NCBI RefSeq assembly: GCF_037975245.1
Contig: NC_092571.1
Location: forward strand, 8,656,501 to 8,720,500
Source: Apostichopus japonicus
Lineage: Eukaryota; Echinodermata; Holothuroidea; Aspidochirotida; Stichopodidae
Length of the DNA stretch: 64,000 nucleotides
Direction of reading: 5' to 3'
In this document: in pieces, positions 31,766 to 43,284 of the stretch
Position numbering within the stretch: the first letter of the stretch is position 1
How the letters are laid out: each line of letters starts with the position of its first letter
Notes under the pieces: model-generated
The model's database searches: none
The model's input: the letters and a program-made list of their open reading frames with translations, nothing else
Told to the model about the DNA's origin: nothing
Program-made: the position numbers and the translations under genes

Positions 31766-33146
31766 TGTGTTATTGATAGGTAGCTTACACATGGTGATGT
31801 GTGTTACAATTGATAATTTATGAGGAGGTGTGGCTTTGTAAGGCAATTATTGATCTTCCTTCATCATTACATACTTGGAGTGTTCCCTGTTAATCAATGA
31901 GCAGCAGCAGGAACCATGAAATGTTTTCATTCTGGTTGACAGTACCTTGCTATGCCAAATGTATCTTGGAAATACCATAGCTGGTTGTGTTTCATATGTA
32001 AATTAGTATGTGTGCTTTGTGCTTGCTTATTTCTACTTACGATCTAGTTGCTGGAAAAAAGCAGTGATTTGTTTTGTTATTCAAGTGATATCAAAGCATA
32101 CTTGTGGTGAATAAAGGCAATACTTTAATCTGGTGACATTGCAACAAGAGGACTGTACTTGGTGATTTCAATAAACTCAAGTCTCAATTGATAATGGTAT
32201 TTGGTTGTTTATTTCATTAACTATTATTGACAGATGGATAAAAATCCACATTCTTGACATTTTTATTATTATGGAAGGGACTGAAATCTTGTCAAGGTGC
32301 TCTCTAGCATAAAATAATTTAAAATTATTAGATGAACCCAATTGCCTGTGATGCTACATCATTTGATGTTGTGACAACTATCTCACATGCAACCAGCCTT
32401 CACACTAACTCCGTCAGCATGTCTACAGCACATACTGAGCAGAACATTTTGGGTGTGTCTCCCCTGGGGATACTGAGCAGAACATTTTGGGTGTGTCTCC
32501 CCTGGCCCCCCCCCCACCTATCTGTCATACCCTCACACTGGATGTGAATGACTTTGCAAGTGTGAGGGTCCATGTTTAATGTTACCACAAAAACCATGAC
32601 TCTCTAGGGAGGCTGATTTATTTATAACATTTCCACTTTTCCCCCTCCCCCATACCCAAGTGTTTTCGTAGGGAAAACTCGGAAAGTTGCACCTACAACA
32701 GCACTCCTATAATGCTAACAACAGCCCGATCATTTAAGTTTGGAAAAGGCAATGGTCAGGCAAAACTCTTCTTCGCACCAACATCATGCAGTATACTACT
32801 GCCAAGGGGAGTGGGGGGGGGGATCAATAACCTCTCATAGGTTGGTCTGATAGGATGAAGAATCTCAACACTTTAAGGCTTATAGCTTTGAAATATGACA
32901 GGTTATGTATCTTACATTAATGTAAACAAAAAGGTATACATGGCTCTGAATGTAAGTAGAACATAAATTAGCTCTAAATGTAAGCTAACAAGAGCGCCCT
33001 CTACTAATATTTATTTGTTCCTTGGCCACATTTGCATGCCATTTTAATCACGGGACATTTTAAATCGGGCAAGACTATAAACAATAGTGAGTCCCATCTG
33101 TGGTCTTGTACCAACAACATAAGTTCTAAGTCAACGTGGCCTCCCA
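31766..33146. other. No recognisable gene
   Basis: The stretch contains a local direct duplication (CTGAGCAGAACATTTTGGGT, twice at about 32436-32500), C-runs and AT-rich sequence. Confidence 0.5.
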
Positions 33147-33814
33147 CTGTGGCGTAGCCAACATTCAATTGTTAGGGGGCAAGATTTTTCTTAAGAGGGG
33201 TTGATGGTAGGAATTACCAAGAAATATATGTATTAACGGGCACCTCGTCTGCACAAATACACATCTAATGGTTCAGTGGAACATGACACACTTTCACTTA
33301 ATTTACCTCTATTGCGGAGACAGTCGTCGTGGTTTCTGCATAATTCCGCACAATATGAAAAGGATACAGTGAATAAATTTGCTACTCTAATTCACAACAT
33401 GCCCAGATTCCCACAGAAACAAGTTTCACTAGGCCTATTCTCCACAAGTGGCATCATTGGTCGCTGAAAATAAACATGGGTTGCTAGCGTTAGTTTGTAA
33501 CGGTTATACAACTGGCCAAATTATTGGCGCTTATTCTGTAGGACGATATTGATCAACGGTCTCCGTATGTGGGTATGATGAAGGCCCAAAATGTATAATA
33601 TTTCGGTTTGATTACCAAGTTCTGACCTTACATGAAGTATGAACATGAGCCCTGAGGTATGAATACTTGTGATCAGAACTCGAAGAAATGTTAAAAAAAG
33701 TATAATTTTGAATACATCACTGGATCTCATTTGGGGGGGGGGGGGGGGCAAGACTGTAGCACAAAGCAAATTTGAAGAAGAAAAAAAACCTGGCTCCCTC
33801 TGGCTACGCCACTG
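33147..33814. mobile_element. hAT-like non-autonomous TIR element, 668 bp
   Basis: The left end CTGTGGCGTAGCCA and right end TGGCTACGCCACTG are inverted repeats. They are flanked by near-perfect 8-bp duplications, GCCTCCCA (33139-33146) and GCCTCCCC (33815-33822). Internally it has a G-run (about 33731-33749) and no transposase frame. Confidence 0.85.
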
Positions 33815-35864
33815 GCCTCCCCTAGCTGTATAGACTCGGAATGATATCATAATTATCTACCCTTTCATTCTCCTCTCAATCCCTACAATAATGCATTTGA
33901 TCGTCCTGATCATTGCATCAGTGGACCCAGCGAGTCCAATTCTATCACAAACAGTATTTTTATCGATTTTTATGACGTTATATTGTGGAGCGGTATTTTG
34001 CGCCAATGTAAACTTTGCCCGACTGGCTTGAAATTTTATATTTAAATAATAAAGACAAAGCTCAGTTTTGCAATGTCATATCGATTGCCTCCGACCTCTG
34101 GTAATTTTTTTATTATATTTTTTAAATTTTTGTATGTCTTTTTTAACATGCCGCCTTTTATTCAAGTATAAGAAAAGATGTGAAACTTAAGAAGTAAGAG
34201 AAAATGTCATGCTGTATATACGCCACAAATTATCATGCCATTGAATGTTGCATTTCCGACTTATTGACGTACACGACTACGTCACATCCGCTTGGAGTTA
34301 AAAGACGGGAAAATCGGGATTTAATTGACAAAACGTACCTTTCCACTTAGCTTTCAAGGTAATTATAAGTTTCAAGTTCACAGATCTTTCCAGTGCTGTG
34401 GGGTTTGCCATAGAAAGTATTCTTATGAAGCGCCCTCACATGGAGAGCAACTTCCAATGAGCTTATACATGGATATCACGTGAAAGCATCGGTCTGCCAT
34501 AATATGCATTCGGAGGTTCAGCTTCCTATAGACCTAATTCATTTAGACACCATAATTAATCAGGCTCATCCTAATGGTAAACCTATAGGGTGTGGGTTAC
34601 CGCCATAATTGTTTCGAAAATTCTTTTCGAAGTCGAAATCCTTTCCACTGAATGCCGCACATGTAAATTTTAGTTCCAACCAAGATTTTGACTTTCTTAA
34701 GACTTTAATATTTTGGACATGCCATTCTCCTGTGATTCTGTGACGTTATCACACTCGTTTGGAAGGTGGGGAAGTTTTCCATAGAAACTATTAGTTCTGC
34801 AAGTTTCTTTCGATTTTTAGCCTCAGTTTGAAAATATGGCCAGTTTAGCACTTTAACCTTTAACCTTCTAAACCAGAAATGGTATGAGCATCCGTCTCGA
34901 ATATGTTTGGGAACTAGTGACCCACTAAGCCATACAATTAGAAGATCGATCGGACCCCACCCCCTTTAAAGACCCCCCCCCCCCCCACTCTTACGGAATA
35001 CCTTTGAGAAAACAGGTGTATTGGACTATATATGCTACAAAACATGTGCATTATTGTGTACGTATAGCTGATCATGTGAAGGTTTATTTAGAAGCACTCC
35101 TTCCTTCCGCAAATTGTTCTCATCTGTTATTGGTATATTTCGAATCAGCCTGCTGAACTTTGGTCCGGTGGTTAGCTATTCAAACATCTTACATCACTGC
35201 TCATTTATTAGCCGTGCTGCTGTGGTATTTTTCTTTATTATTCACTTTTCTTAAAGGATAAGAACATCATTTACAAAAGGGCAATGAGCAGCCTAGTAAT
35301 GAACAAATAAGAAACCAGAAAGTCAAAGATTTAGTGATTCCTTGCCGGGCCCATAGGAGAAATTTTGTTAGGGCTTTGATTTCAACTACAGATTTGGATA
35401 TACCATGTTTGTAGGTTATTCACAGTTTGGGCTGTATTGACCTTCACCAAAACAACTTGGTTATTTAATTGATATGGATCATCGACATACCAAGTACATA
35501 TCAAAATCTTAGTGCTTACTACAAAGATACTGGCCAGAGAGAACCTACAGGAACTCAGCAACTTACGCGAAATGCAGCTCGTACACCGGTTTCGTTGCGA
35601 CAGTTTTGTACGGATGCCTGATCCGGACGACGAAATGATATAGGCTTGTGCATCATGATCGTAATGCAGAAACATGTATGTGATGACAGTATGGTCGATG
35701 TTGGGTACCGTAGATTGGGTTTTCTGAAAACTGCTTCTCTTGACCTCAAAGGAAATTTGACACGCATGAAATTCCACAGCGATTTTGTTCTCACCAAAGG
35801 CAATCTACGTGCTTTGTTTGTACATTAACGCAATTTCACTTTTAGAGTAATTTCTCACAAGATT
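33815..35864. other. No assignable gene; open frames near 35.4-35.8 kb
   Basis: A 131-codon minus-strand frame (35382-35777) and overlapping plus-strand frames (LARENLQELSNLREMQLVHR near 35530; 35646-35828) both look protein-like. Neither shows a known domain or a supported exon structure, so no product is called. A C-run lies near 34975. Confidence 0.3.
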
Positions 35865-36280
35865 TTCAGACTTTCACCTCAGATCTGCTGACCTCACATG
35901 ACTGTTGACCCGCGTCCAATATAATAGGGATCTCCTACACAATATGGGCCATCTACATACTAAGTATGAAATCCTTCCAAGTTACCCCTTCCTACAAGAT
36001 ATTGTGTTTACAAGCAGTTTAAGAGGTTTTTTAGTTTGACCTCTGGTGACCTCAAATGACCTTTGACCTCCACCAAAAACAATAGTAGTCTTTTTCCTAA
36101 TATGGGTTACCCATATGAAGAGTATGAGTTACATACAAGCTTCAATTGTTGAGATATCGTGTTTACAAGAAAGTGTCTCACACACACACACACACACACG
36201 CACGCACGCACGCACACGCACTAACCCACACAATCACCATCGCATGGATTTCTTCAGTCTTTGGCAAGGAATCAAAAGAG
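35865..36280 (-). repeat. Antisense degraded copy of the GGTTCC family (copy E)
   Basis: Read on the minus strand, the order matches copies A-C: a terminal GGTTCC-like hairpin (near 36265), a (GT)n run (36179-36223, CA and CGCA on the plus strand) and AGGTCA half-sites. On the plus strand, TGACCT half-sites at about 36038-36072 are spaced 4, 4 and 1. Confidence 0.6.
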
Positions 36281-36532
36281 GCCTCTTTCTGGATATAATG
36301 CCCCAGAGAACTACAGCAACTGAAATACAATGACTCAGACTTTTCTATTTTATTCTTTTTATTTCAAACCAAAAATATAGTATAAATGTAAAAATACACG
36401 AGGTACACAAAATATGAATATATAGGGTAAGAGAAAAGATGTGATAAGGAGCTTGAAATAAACTTGATTGAAATGTACTGTAAAAGTCATTACAATCCCA
36501 GTTACCTATACCACTCCACCCCCTCCGAAGAC

Positions 36533-36778
36533 TTATAATAGAAATAATGATGATAATGACGATAATAATAGTAACAACAAAATAATAATAAGAATGATGA
36601 TGATAAAGATAACAATAGTAATCATAGTAACAACAACAACAAAAATAATAATAGCAATAAGAATGATGAGGATGACAATGACGATAATCATAATAAAAGT
36701 AATAATAGTAAAAACAACAACAATAATAATAATAACAACAATAAGAATGAAGATGAATAATAATAATAATAATAAAAG
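36533..36778. repeat. AAT/AAC/GAT low-complexity tract
   Basis: This is a trinucleotide-rich tract (AAT, AAC, GATGAT, AATAATAAT). The open frames on both strands (runs of N, I, T or Y residues) are artefacts. Confidence 0.9.
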
Positions 36779-38222
36779 GCATTTATACATTAAGTTGCCC
36801 ATGGATTGGTGTACCTGAAACTCTCGACCCGCCCACCCTCCCCCACCTCACCCCTCCGCTTTTCTTAATGGATGGGTGCAAGTTATCATGGTTCACTATT
36901 TCACTCAACAAATGCTGCAACATGCTTGGACCACAGAAACACTGAGTGCTCCAAACCACCGTACTTCAGATGTTGTCAGCAACTGTTTCCATCGTCGAGG
37001 CATCTCAAGTAACACACTTTGCATTGAATTGGTGCCTTCATGAATAAAATGTAGTAAAATAAACGAATAGTTAGGAAGCAATACAATATATTTCGTAGAT
37101 TTCAGGAAGTTAAGAAAACAAAATTAACAACTGTTCATAACTTTCTGCAGATCATTTCTCATGTTTTTGCTTTGTCGTGGCTCTTGCTTCAAGGTGTCCT
37201 TGTTATTACAGGGTATTAAACAAAGTCATTGCCCACGAAACCATGAGTATGATGCATTGAATTCAATGAATTTTTAATTATTTCTAGAAGTATAGAACAA
37301 ATTAAAACCATAGGATAAACACAATCATTTCACATACTGAAAGGGGCCTTGTACTTACAGTACTGCATTGGTCAGGAGAGAAAACCCATAGGTTACCTTC
37401 ATGTTTAAAGTTAAGCCTCTATTTTTCCATTTCTTCTTTGTTATAAGTGATTTGCTTGTAATCCTGTCAAGAATATTGTTTCCCAGAAGACATACTGTGT
37501 TTATGCTTCTAATTGGCAACACCTCTCAGTTTTAGTCAGATACCTCCAGCCCCTCAACCTCCACCCTAAAGTACTACAAAGTGCTTACTGGCAGGTGGTG
37601 GTTCCCAGTGTCAGCCACTATAGAATAACAATACTTGCTCATACTTTTGGGGGTATTTTGGAACAGAGATTAGTCAAACTTTTGGCTTTAAAGGTAGTCA
37701 GTATAGCCCCCAAATTCTAGCATGCTATAACTGCTAGAAGTTTTCAAAAGTACTTTCCTGGAGGTCTTTACTATACAAACTGTTCTCAGAAATTTTAAGG
37801 AACACACAAGATGACTAAATGTCCCAGTTAGGAATTTTCCTCAAAGTTTGTAATAAAAAAAAGTTTAAGAATATTGACCAAAGGTGACCATATTTGAATA
37901 TCTAGCATAGTTAGCCAATAAAGTACACCTTTAAGAGGAACCCCACCTGGAATTAGTGATTTACTTGAAACACTCTCAATGCATATCTACTTTCTTTTAA
38001 CCGGGCCTCTATATTGCACAAAACATTTTACTCATTAACTTTTTCCTTGCAAGAATATAAAGAAATTACAAGAGATCTTTACATAGCCACAGGAACAGTG
38101 ACACCAATTTATGTGTTCATTATGCTGTCCCCAATTCTCCATAGGCTTATGTATGCTGTGTCCACCACTTTCCATTTACCAGTTTCAGTATTAAACACTT
38201 CTGGGGTGGTACAGTGCCCTAA
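36779..38222. other. No recognisable gene
   Basis: I see nothing in this stretch beyond AT-rich sequence. Confidence 0.5.
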
Positions 38223-38599
38223 AATGGACAAAAACTAGACAGATAATATATGTGATTCAGTGACTAATGCATGTCCTTAATGGAAACTGGGGAACACAGA
38301 ATAGCAAATACGAAGGGAGAATTTATGGAGAACACTATACAAGATGAACATTGTTCATGATAACTTTATCTGGGGTGGTTAGGTGCAAAGTTAAGCACAA
38401 ATGGATTACATACAAGTGAAAATATCGGTTTTTTTTCCAGTCATCTAATGGTGCTTATGAACACATTGGCTTTACAAGAGGTGCTCAAAATCATCCAATG
38501 TTAGCTCAGCCATGCCAACATGCTGTAATATTTGCATAGTTCAACAATTTGTTTCGCTGATGAGAAATGTATGCCTATGTGTGTAATAAAAATTTCTTT

Positions 38600-38730
38600 T
38601 GTTTAAACATATGGGCCTACACTAGCCTACAGAGCATCCCGGTGGGAAACTTCAGGTCCACTAACTACAGACATTTCCATACACATGGCTTATGGTGGAT
38701 AACCAGTTTGCTGAAAGCTGTTCTTCTCTA
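38600..38730 (+). mobile_element. Penelope-type tail with degraded hammerhead core
   Basis: This aligns with the minus-strand tail at 12400-12503. AGCCTACAGAG replaces AGCC plus CTGAAGA, a short helix II remains (ATCCC/GGG), then GAAAC and TTCAGGTCC. The conserved CTGANGA box is lost, so cleavage is unlikely. The distal part ends GGATAACCAGTTTGCT. Confidence 0.45.
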
Positions 38731-39739
38731 TAATAGTTATCTGTTCCAGTAGTTCCAAAGTCTGAGATGGCAACATCCAAACACATTTTCTTTAAACAGT
38801 TTTTGTTGTTGTTTAATCTGAAGTTAGCTGCCGAGCTAACAACTCATTTTGAGCCTTTCATTGGAACACCAGTGGATGGTCTATAATGAAGTCATGATAA
38901 CTTTAAAATTACCCCTACTGTTCGCATTTGCTATGTAGAGTGATTGACACTAGAAAGCTAGATTACTGTATCACAAAGAAAATTCCTTTGTAGACAATGT
39001 GAGGAAATTCAACGAGAGCTTTGCCATTGAAAAATCCTGTAATTCCTTTTGTTACAAGTCTCATGATGGTGCCGAATACTTGACCTTCTTTTTGGAAACT
39101 GTATGGCTGTATGATATCTGTTGATGGAATTGAACCATCTGCTGAATGAATTCTGCATCACCAGAACAGATTATATCATGGCCTAACAAGTTCCAAAAAG
39201 AAAAAAATCAATTTGGTCTATGTTTCTAGCACCTGGAACTTTAAAACTGAAGTCCAATTTTGGAGTTGAATGTCAAAGAACAAATCATACCTCAATACAA
39301 TTGCCACACATACTGTAGGGAATGAAACTTTGGAGAACCATCAGCAGATGAATGTATGAATATGATGAATGTGGAGTAAGTCATGGATGTGGAGTAAGTC
39401 TCCACTATATGGAAAATACATTGCATTCCACACAGCCCACCTATTTTGAAAAGACTTCATCAGGGGAAGAATAATCTTGTGCAACCTGTAAAAATGTTTT
39501 TTTTTGCAGACAATGTTATTAATGGCACAATCAATTTACAACGAATATCATAACATGTACAGGCCTATTGAAGTTCAATGAGTTTACACAGTTGGAGACC
39601 ATTGCATTTCAATATCTCAATCAGACCTTTGTTTGTCTTCAAATCTATCATATTTCTGAAATATCATGGTGAAGTAGGAATAATATCTTCTTGTTTGAAC
39701 AAATGTAGGACTGGAGAAGAAACATTATATAGCCTAGAC

Positions 39740-40212
39740 CAGGGTTGTCCAACCTACGGACCGGCCTCAAGGCTGCGTCCGGCCCGCCAGAGAGTATCTA
39801 CGGTGCGAAATTTTAGTGAGCAGATATATTGATAACAATTTGAAGCTATATAATCATCATCCGAACCTTCTGCATCCAAAAAACTGCATACAGGTCAGTT
39901 TTTGTGACACTCTCTCAGTGGAGGAGGGGGGAGGGGCGGGCGGCTGAACTTTATTCATCCGTTTTATCAGGACGGAAAATAAATCAGTACCATTAGGGCC
40001 TGACTTTAGAATCCGTACCATATGAATGTGAAAGCTTACTTCGAATCGGCAGAATAACAACTGTATAATCAGTGCGCTCTGCTCGCAGTGCTCACATTTT
40101 GTTGCCTTGGGCTTCGGGCAAAAAATCGAGCATAGGCTAGGGTTCATGCGGCCCCCTCCTTCATCATAATCATTCCATGTGGCCCTCCTCTGCAAAAGGT
40201 TGGACAACCCTG
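39740..40212. mobile_element. hAT non-autonomous element, 473 bp
   Basis: The terminal inverted repeats are a perfect 16 bp, CAGGGTTGTCCAACCT. The 8-bp target duplication GCCTAGAC is perfect (39732-39739 and 40213-40220). Arm 1 keeps the unoccupied site with a single GCCTAGAC (minus strand, near 8375). GGCCCGCC-type sequence inside the left end is common in hAT elements. No transposase is encoded. Confidence 0.95.
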
Positions 40213-40626
40213 GCCTAGACCTACCTGCCTGGAAGATCCACATGAATCTTCAACACGTCCCTCATCATGAGTTTGGTTTTCAGATAAATAGGTACAGGTG
40301 CCATACGAGCTGTAAACGTTAGGCCTTTGCCTATTTAATTATTAGGGCCTAGCCTACTCCAGTCTCACGTCTCAGTGTGTAACTGACTCATATGGACGAA
40401 TTGTCAATTTGTCAAGTAACGCAATAACGTTATTTTGTGAAAATCCGACCACTTTTACCTGCTAGTCCTCAGCACAGTCACCGGGCACACATGCATTGCG
40501 TTCATATCAAAAATAGGAACTGAAGCCTTCACTTTGGTTGTTCAGCGTAATAAAGTGACTGTAACTAGTATAGGCCTTGGCTATTAGTACGTAATTCCAT
40601 GTACACTACTGAAACCGGGATCGGCA

Positions 40627-40740
40627 TAAGTTTACACAAGGGCGCAGACATGTTGTTTATCCAGGAAATGCCTGCGATTGGCTGAAACCCTAAATCTTTT
40701 CTGAGATCTATTTTGATTGGTACTAACACTCTGTGACAAC
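40627..40740 (-). promoter_or_regulatory. Twin-CCAAT block, copy c
   Basis: This copy, on the minus strand, is the partner of copy a. Seen on the plus strand it has two ATTGG boxes (GCGATTGGCTG and TTTTGATTGGTAC). Confidence 0.5.
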
Positions 40741-41004
40741 GTCGTAGTGCTTTTGAAGTGGTGGAAATTTCTGTAAGATTCATGAATAATTCATGAGCCC
40801 CTCACTGTACTACGGAAAAAATTCGCAGGCGGCACAGTTACGCGAAACGGAGAAAAAAAGCATGTGCGTGCGACATTGCTCGATATTCGGACTTCTTCAT
40901 CGCTTCCAAAGCACTCGAATCGACCCCTCGCCATATCTGTATACAAAGTATGATCAATGCTCCTTAATCTTATCTATACACGCCTGGAGTCGGTCTGGAG
41001 TCGC

Positions 41005-41314
41005 CCTTCTTCTTGCAGACATCTTGACTATAGGGGTGCTTGGCAGCGATTGGCTGAAACCCCAGACCTTCTTTAAGATCTATTTTGATTGGTGGTAACA
41101 TACTAGTAACACTGTCACCCTCTGCCCTTGTATCGTCCTAGCTTAAACATTCACCGTACACATTTGACGGAAACACACGTCTAAGCTGTAAGTGAAAGTA
41201 AAATCCTAGTCTAGCCTAAGAAAAGTTGGTGCTGGGTAATAACATCAAAACGAGTGCATGATAGCCGTGGTATTACTAGCCTAACTTCGAACATAATCCG
41301 ACAAGAAGACAGTT
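41005..41314. promoter_or_regulatory. Likely divergent promoter of UXS1 (contains CCAAT block d)
   Basis: Twin ATTGG boxes at about 41048-41095 lie roughly 220-270 bp upstream of the UXS1 start codon. An exon-like ATG (MARGRFECFGS) reads away on the minus strand from about 40975. The spacing and paired CCAAT boxes suit a head-to-head promoter. No TATA box is evident. The transcription start cannot be read from sequence. Confidence 0.45.
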
Positions 41315-41402
41315 ATGAATGTAACATCATCTGCTATGGCCTTAACAGTAAAGCGATTTCGATACGTATTTATTGTAAGCGTCATTTTAGCGTTAATACT
41401 GA
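41315..41402 (+). CDS. UXS1: UXS1 exon 1: cytosolic tail and start of membrane anchor
   Basis: The ATG at 41315 opens 29 codons plus one base, ending at a consensus donor (A/GTAAGT). The peptide has a short tail with basic residues (VKRFRY) and then a hydrophobic run, VFIVSVILALIL. When joined to exon 2 (phase 1), the run continues with ILFG, giving a type II signal anchor as in animal UXS1. The choice rests on the phase match, the anchor and the resulting distance to the NAD motif (ITGGAGFVG at residue 98, against about 93 in human UXS1). The exon lies 11.9 kb from exon 2, so cDNA support matters here. Confidence 0.75.
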
Positions 41403-43284
41403 GTAAGTACTATCATCTTACATTTTCGAAAGTAGCCTGGACTAGTAGTAGTACTATATAGTAGTAGTAGTAATACTAGACTTAACATTGCAGTATAAAA
41501 ACGACCGTTCAATTCCCAACTTAACTATATTTTTGGTAGGCCTAACATTAGGCCGACTAGGCTAGGCATATTCGTAGTAAATATTCCACAAATAATCCGC
41601 AGACCTGGGTTGACTTTTAAGAAGCTTATAAGTTTATCCTTCGGACAACCTTGCCTTCATATTTGGTTGTCTGAAGGAATTTGGTTGTCCAAATGAAAGC
41701 ACTTGGATTTTAAAATGCCGGGCCTTGCACGAGTACCATCAGAATATTAAAATGTATCGATTTTGCCTTTGTAGGTGAGTACTGTTACGTTAGGCTACAC
41801 AGACCTAGTCAATCACCTGAGGCATAAAGCAATTTTGTTAGGTTTTTCCATTAATTTGGGAGTTAACATACCCATTATCAACATGTGTAAAACTCTTCGA
41901 AACTTAACCATAACCCATCAAAAAATGACCACGAAAATGGGCATTTTGGGTAGTCACGTGACATGTACCTCTGGAATGTCTGAAAACACCATGTGACGTC
42001 ATGTTTGGTATACCGCGAAAATCAAACGCTGAAATAGGTACTGTTTATACACAGATAGCGGACAATTGTACTGTATTTGACTTCCAAATTCGAGCGTTTG
42101 AAAAGCTGTTAGCTAAAAACAAGAACACATGAAGGCAAACAACCCGTTTTATGACAATTTTAAGCAGAAAATTGAGTAAAATGGGTTATTTTATTAGCAA
42201 AATTTCCACTCAAATGGAGGCATCGTTTACATGGCGGAGCGTCCATAAGTACGTATGGTACAATATACTGCAGAACATGCAAGCAGCTTGCCGATTCCGT
42301 AAAACAATTTGATCGCAAGATACCACAAACTGAACAGAAGATTAGACCTAAAAGATGCCTCATGCGTGATATGTGACGGGGAAATAGTTACTGTCACCGA
42401 ATTACCCCAAAAAACACTAAACATAATCGAACAACTACGAGAAGACGCTGGTCCGAATCGACCAGGCCACCAGGGTAGCATATACAGTACCGCCAATAAG
42501 TAACTTGGTAAAGATGAGCACGATTCAGTGCAAAACGCAGCTTAACTGCTTTCCCCGCACTCCAAATAAAGGAACGCAAATTCCCCGCGCTCACTATTCA
42601 CCACCGACACAATGGGAGTGAACCGATCGATACAATGCTTAGTTTTCATAGCGTGGAGGAAAGGCTGGGCGATATCTGCTTTTTACCGTCACGATAAATA
42701 GTTCAAAAGTTATCGCGATATTTCAATATTTACGATAATTTCCCCCTAACAGAATTAGCATAAATGTCGAGCTCTCAGTGGGCTGAGGACTGATGGCCGG
42801 CCTGGAGGAGGGGTCTAAGGGGAGAGGGTGCATTTCCAGGTGGCCTCAGATGCAATTTGGTGCAATATAGCACACTTCAACACCCACTCCATTTTGTAAA
42901 TAATTTTGCATTTTCACCTGGCCTAAGATGCAATTTGGTGTTCCAAATGAGATTTTTTTCTCATTTGGAAATGAAAACAGGGTTTTCTGACTTGCGAAGC
43001 GGGGGAACGGATTGATACTTCCGCCCGTCCATATTTTCACTGGGGGGATGGCGCCCCCCCAGCCCCCCGGTTTCTACGCCCTTGAGTAGAAGTAAACCTG
43101 TGTTTTCTTTTTCAGTTGATGGGTTATTGGTTTTTCGTCATATATTCGGTGGATTGACGTTATTTGCTTAAACGATCGCAAATTTTGGCAATTAAACTTT
43201 CAATGAATTTGCTATACGGTCGCAGCTACAGTAACTAGGAAGAGGGTAGTTGTGCTTACTTGATCCTGATGAATGCTTACAACC

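Larger units (their letters stand above)
38223..40740 (-). repeat. Arm 2 of the large inverted duplication
   Basis: This is the reverse complement of arm 1 (7283-9848). It ends next to the UXS1 promoter region. Arm 2 retains a longer Penelope-type tail (38600-38730) and carries a hAT insertion whose empty site is preserved in arm 1. Confidence 0.88.

Noticed and set aside
35382-35828. Protein-like open frames on both strands near 35.5 kb
   Set aside because: Both strands look plausible, no domain is recognisable and exon borders are weak; no product can be supported.
36345-36818. Tyr/Ile-rich and Asn/Ile-rich open frames
   Set aside because: They are translations of AAT/AAC/GAT trinucleotide repeats on both strands.
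42309-42503. 64-codon frame with CVICDGE motif in UXS1 intron 1
   Set aside because: The two Cys residues suggest part of a zinc-binding protein, but no neighbouring exons or family could be identified.
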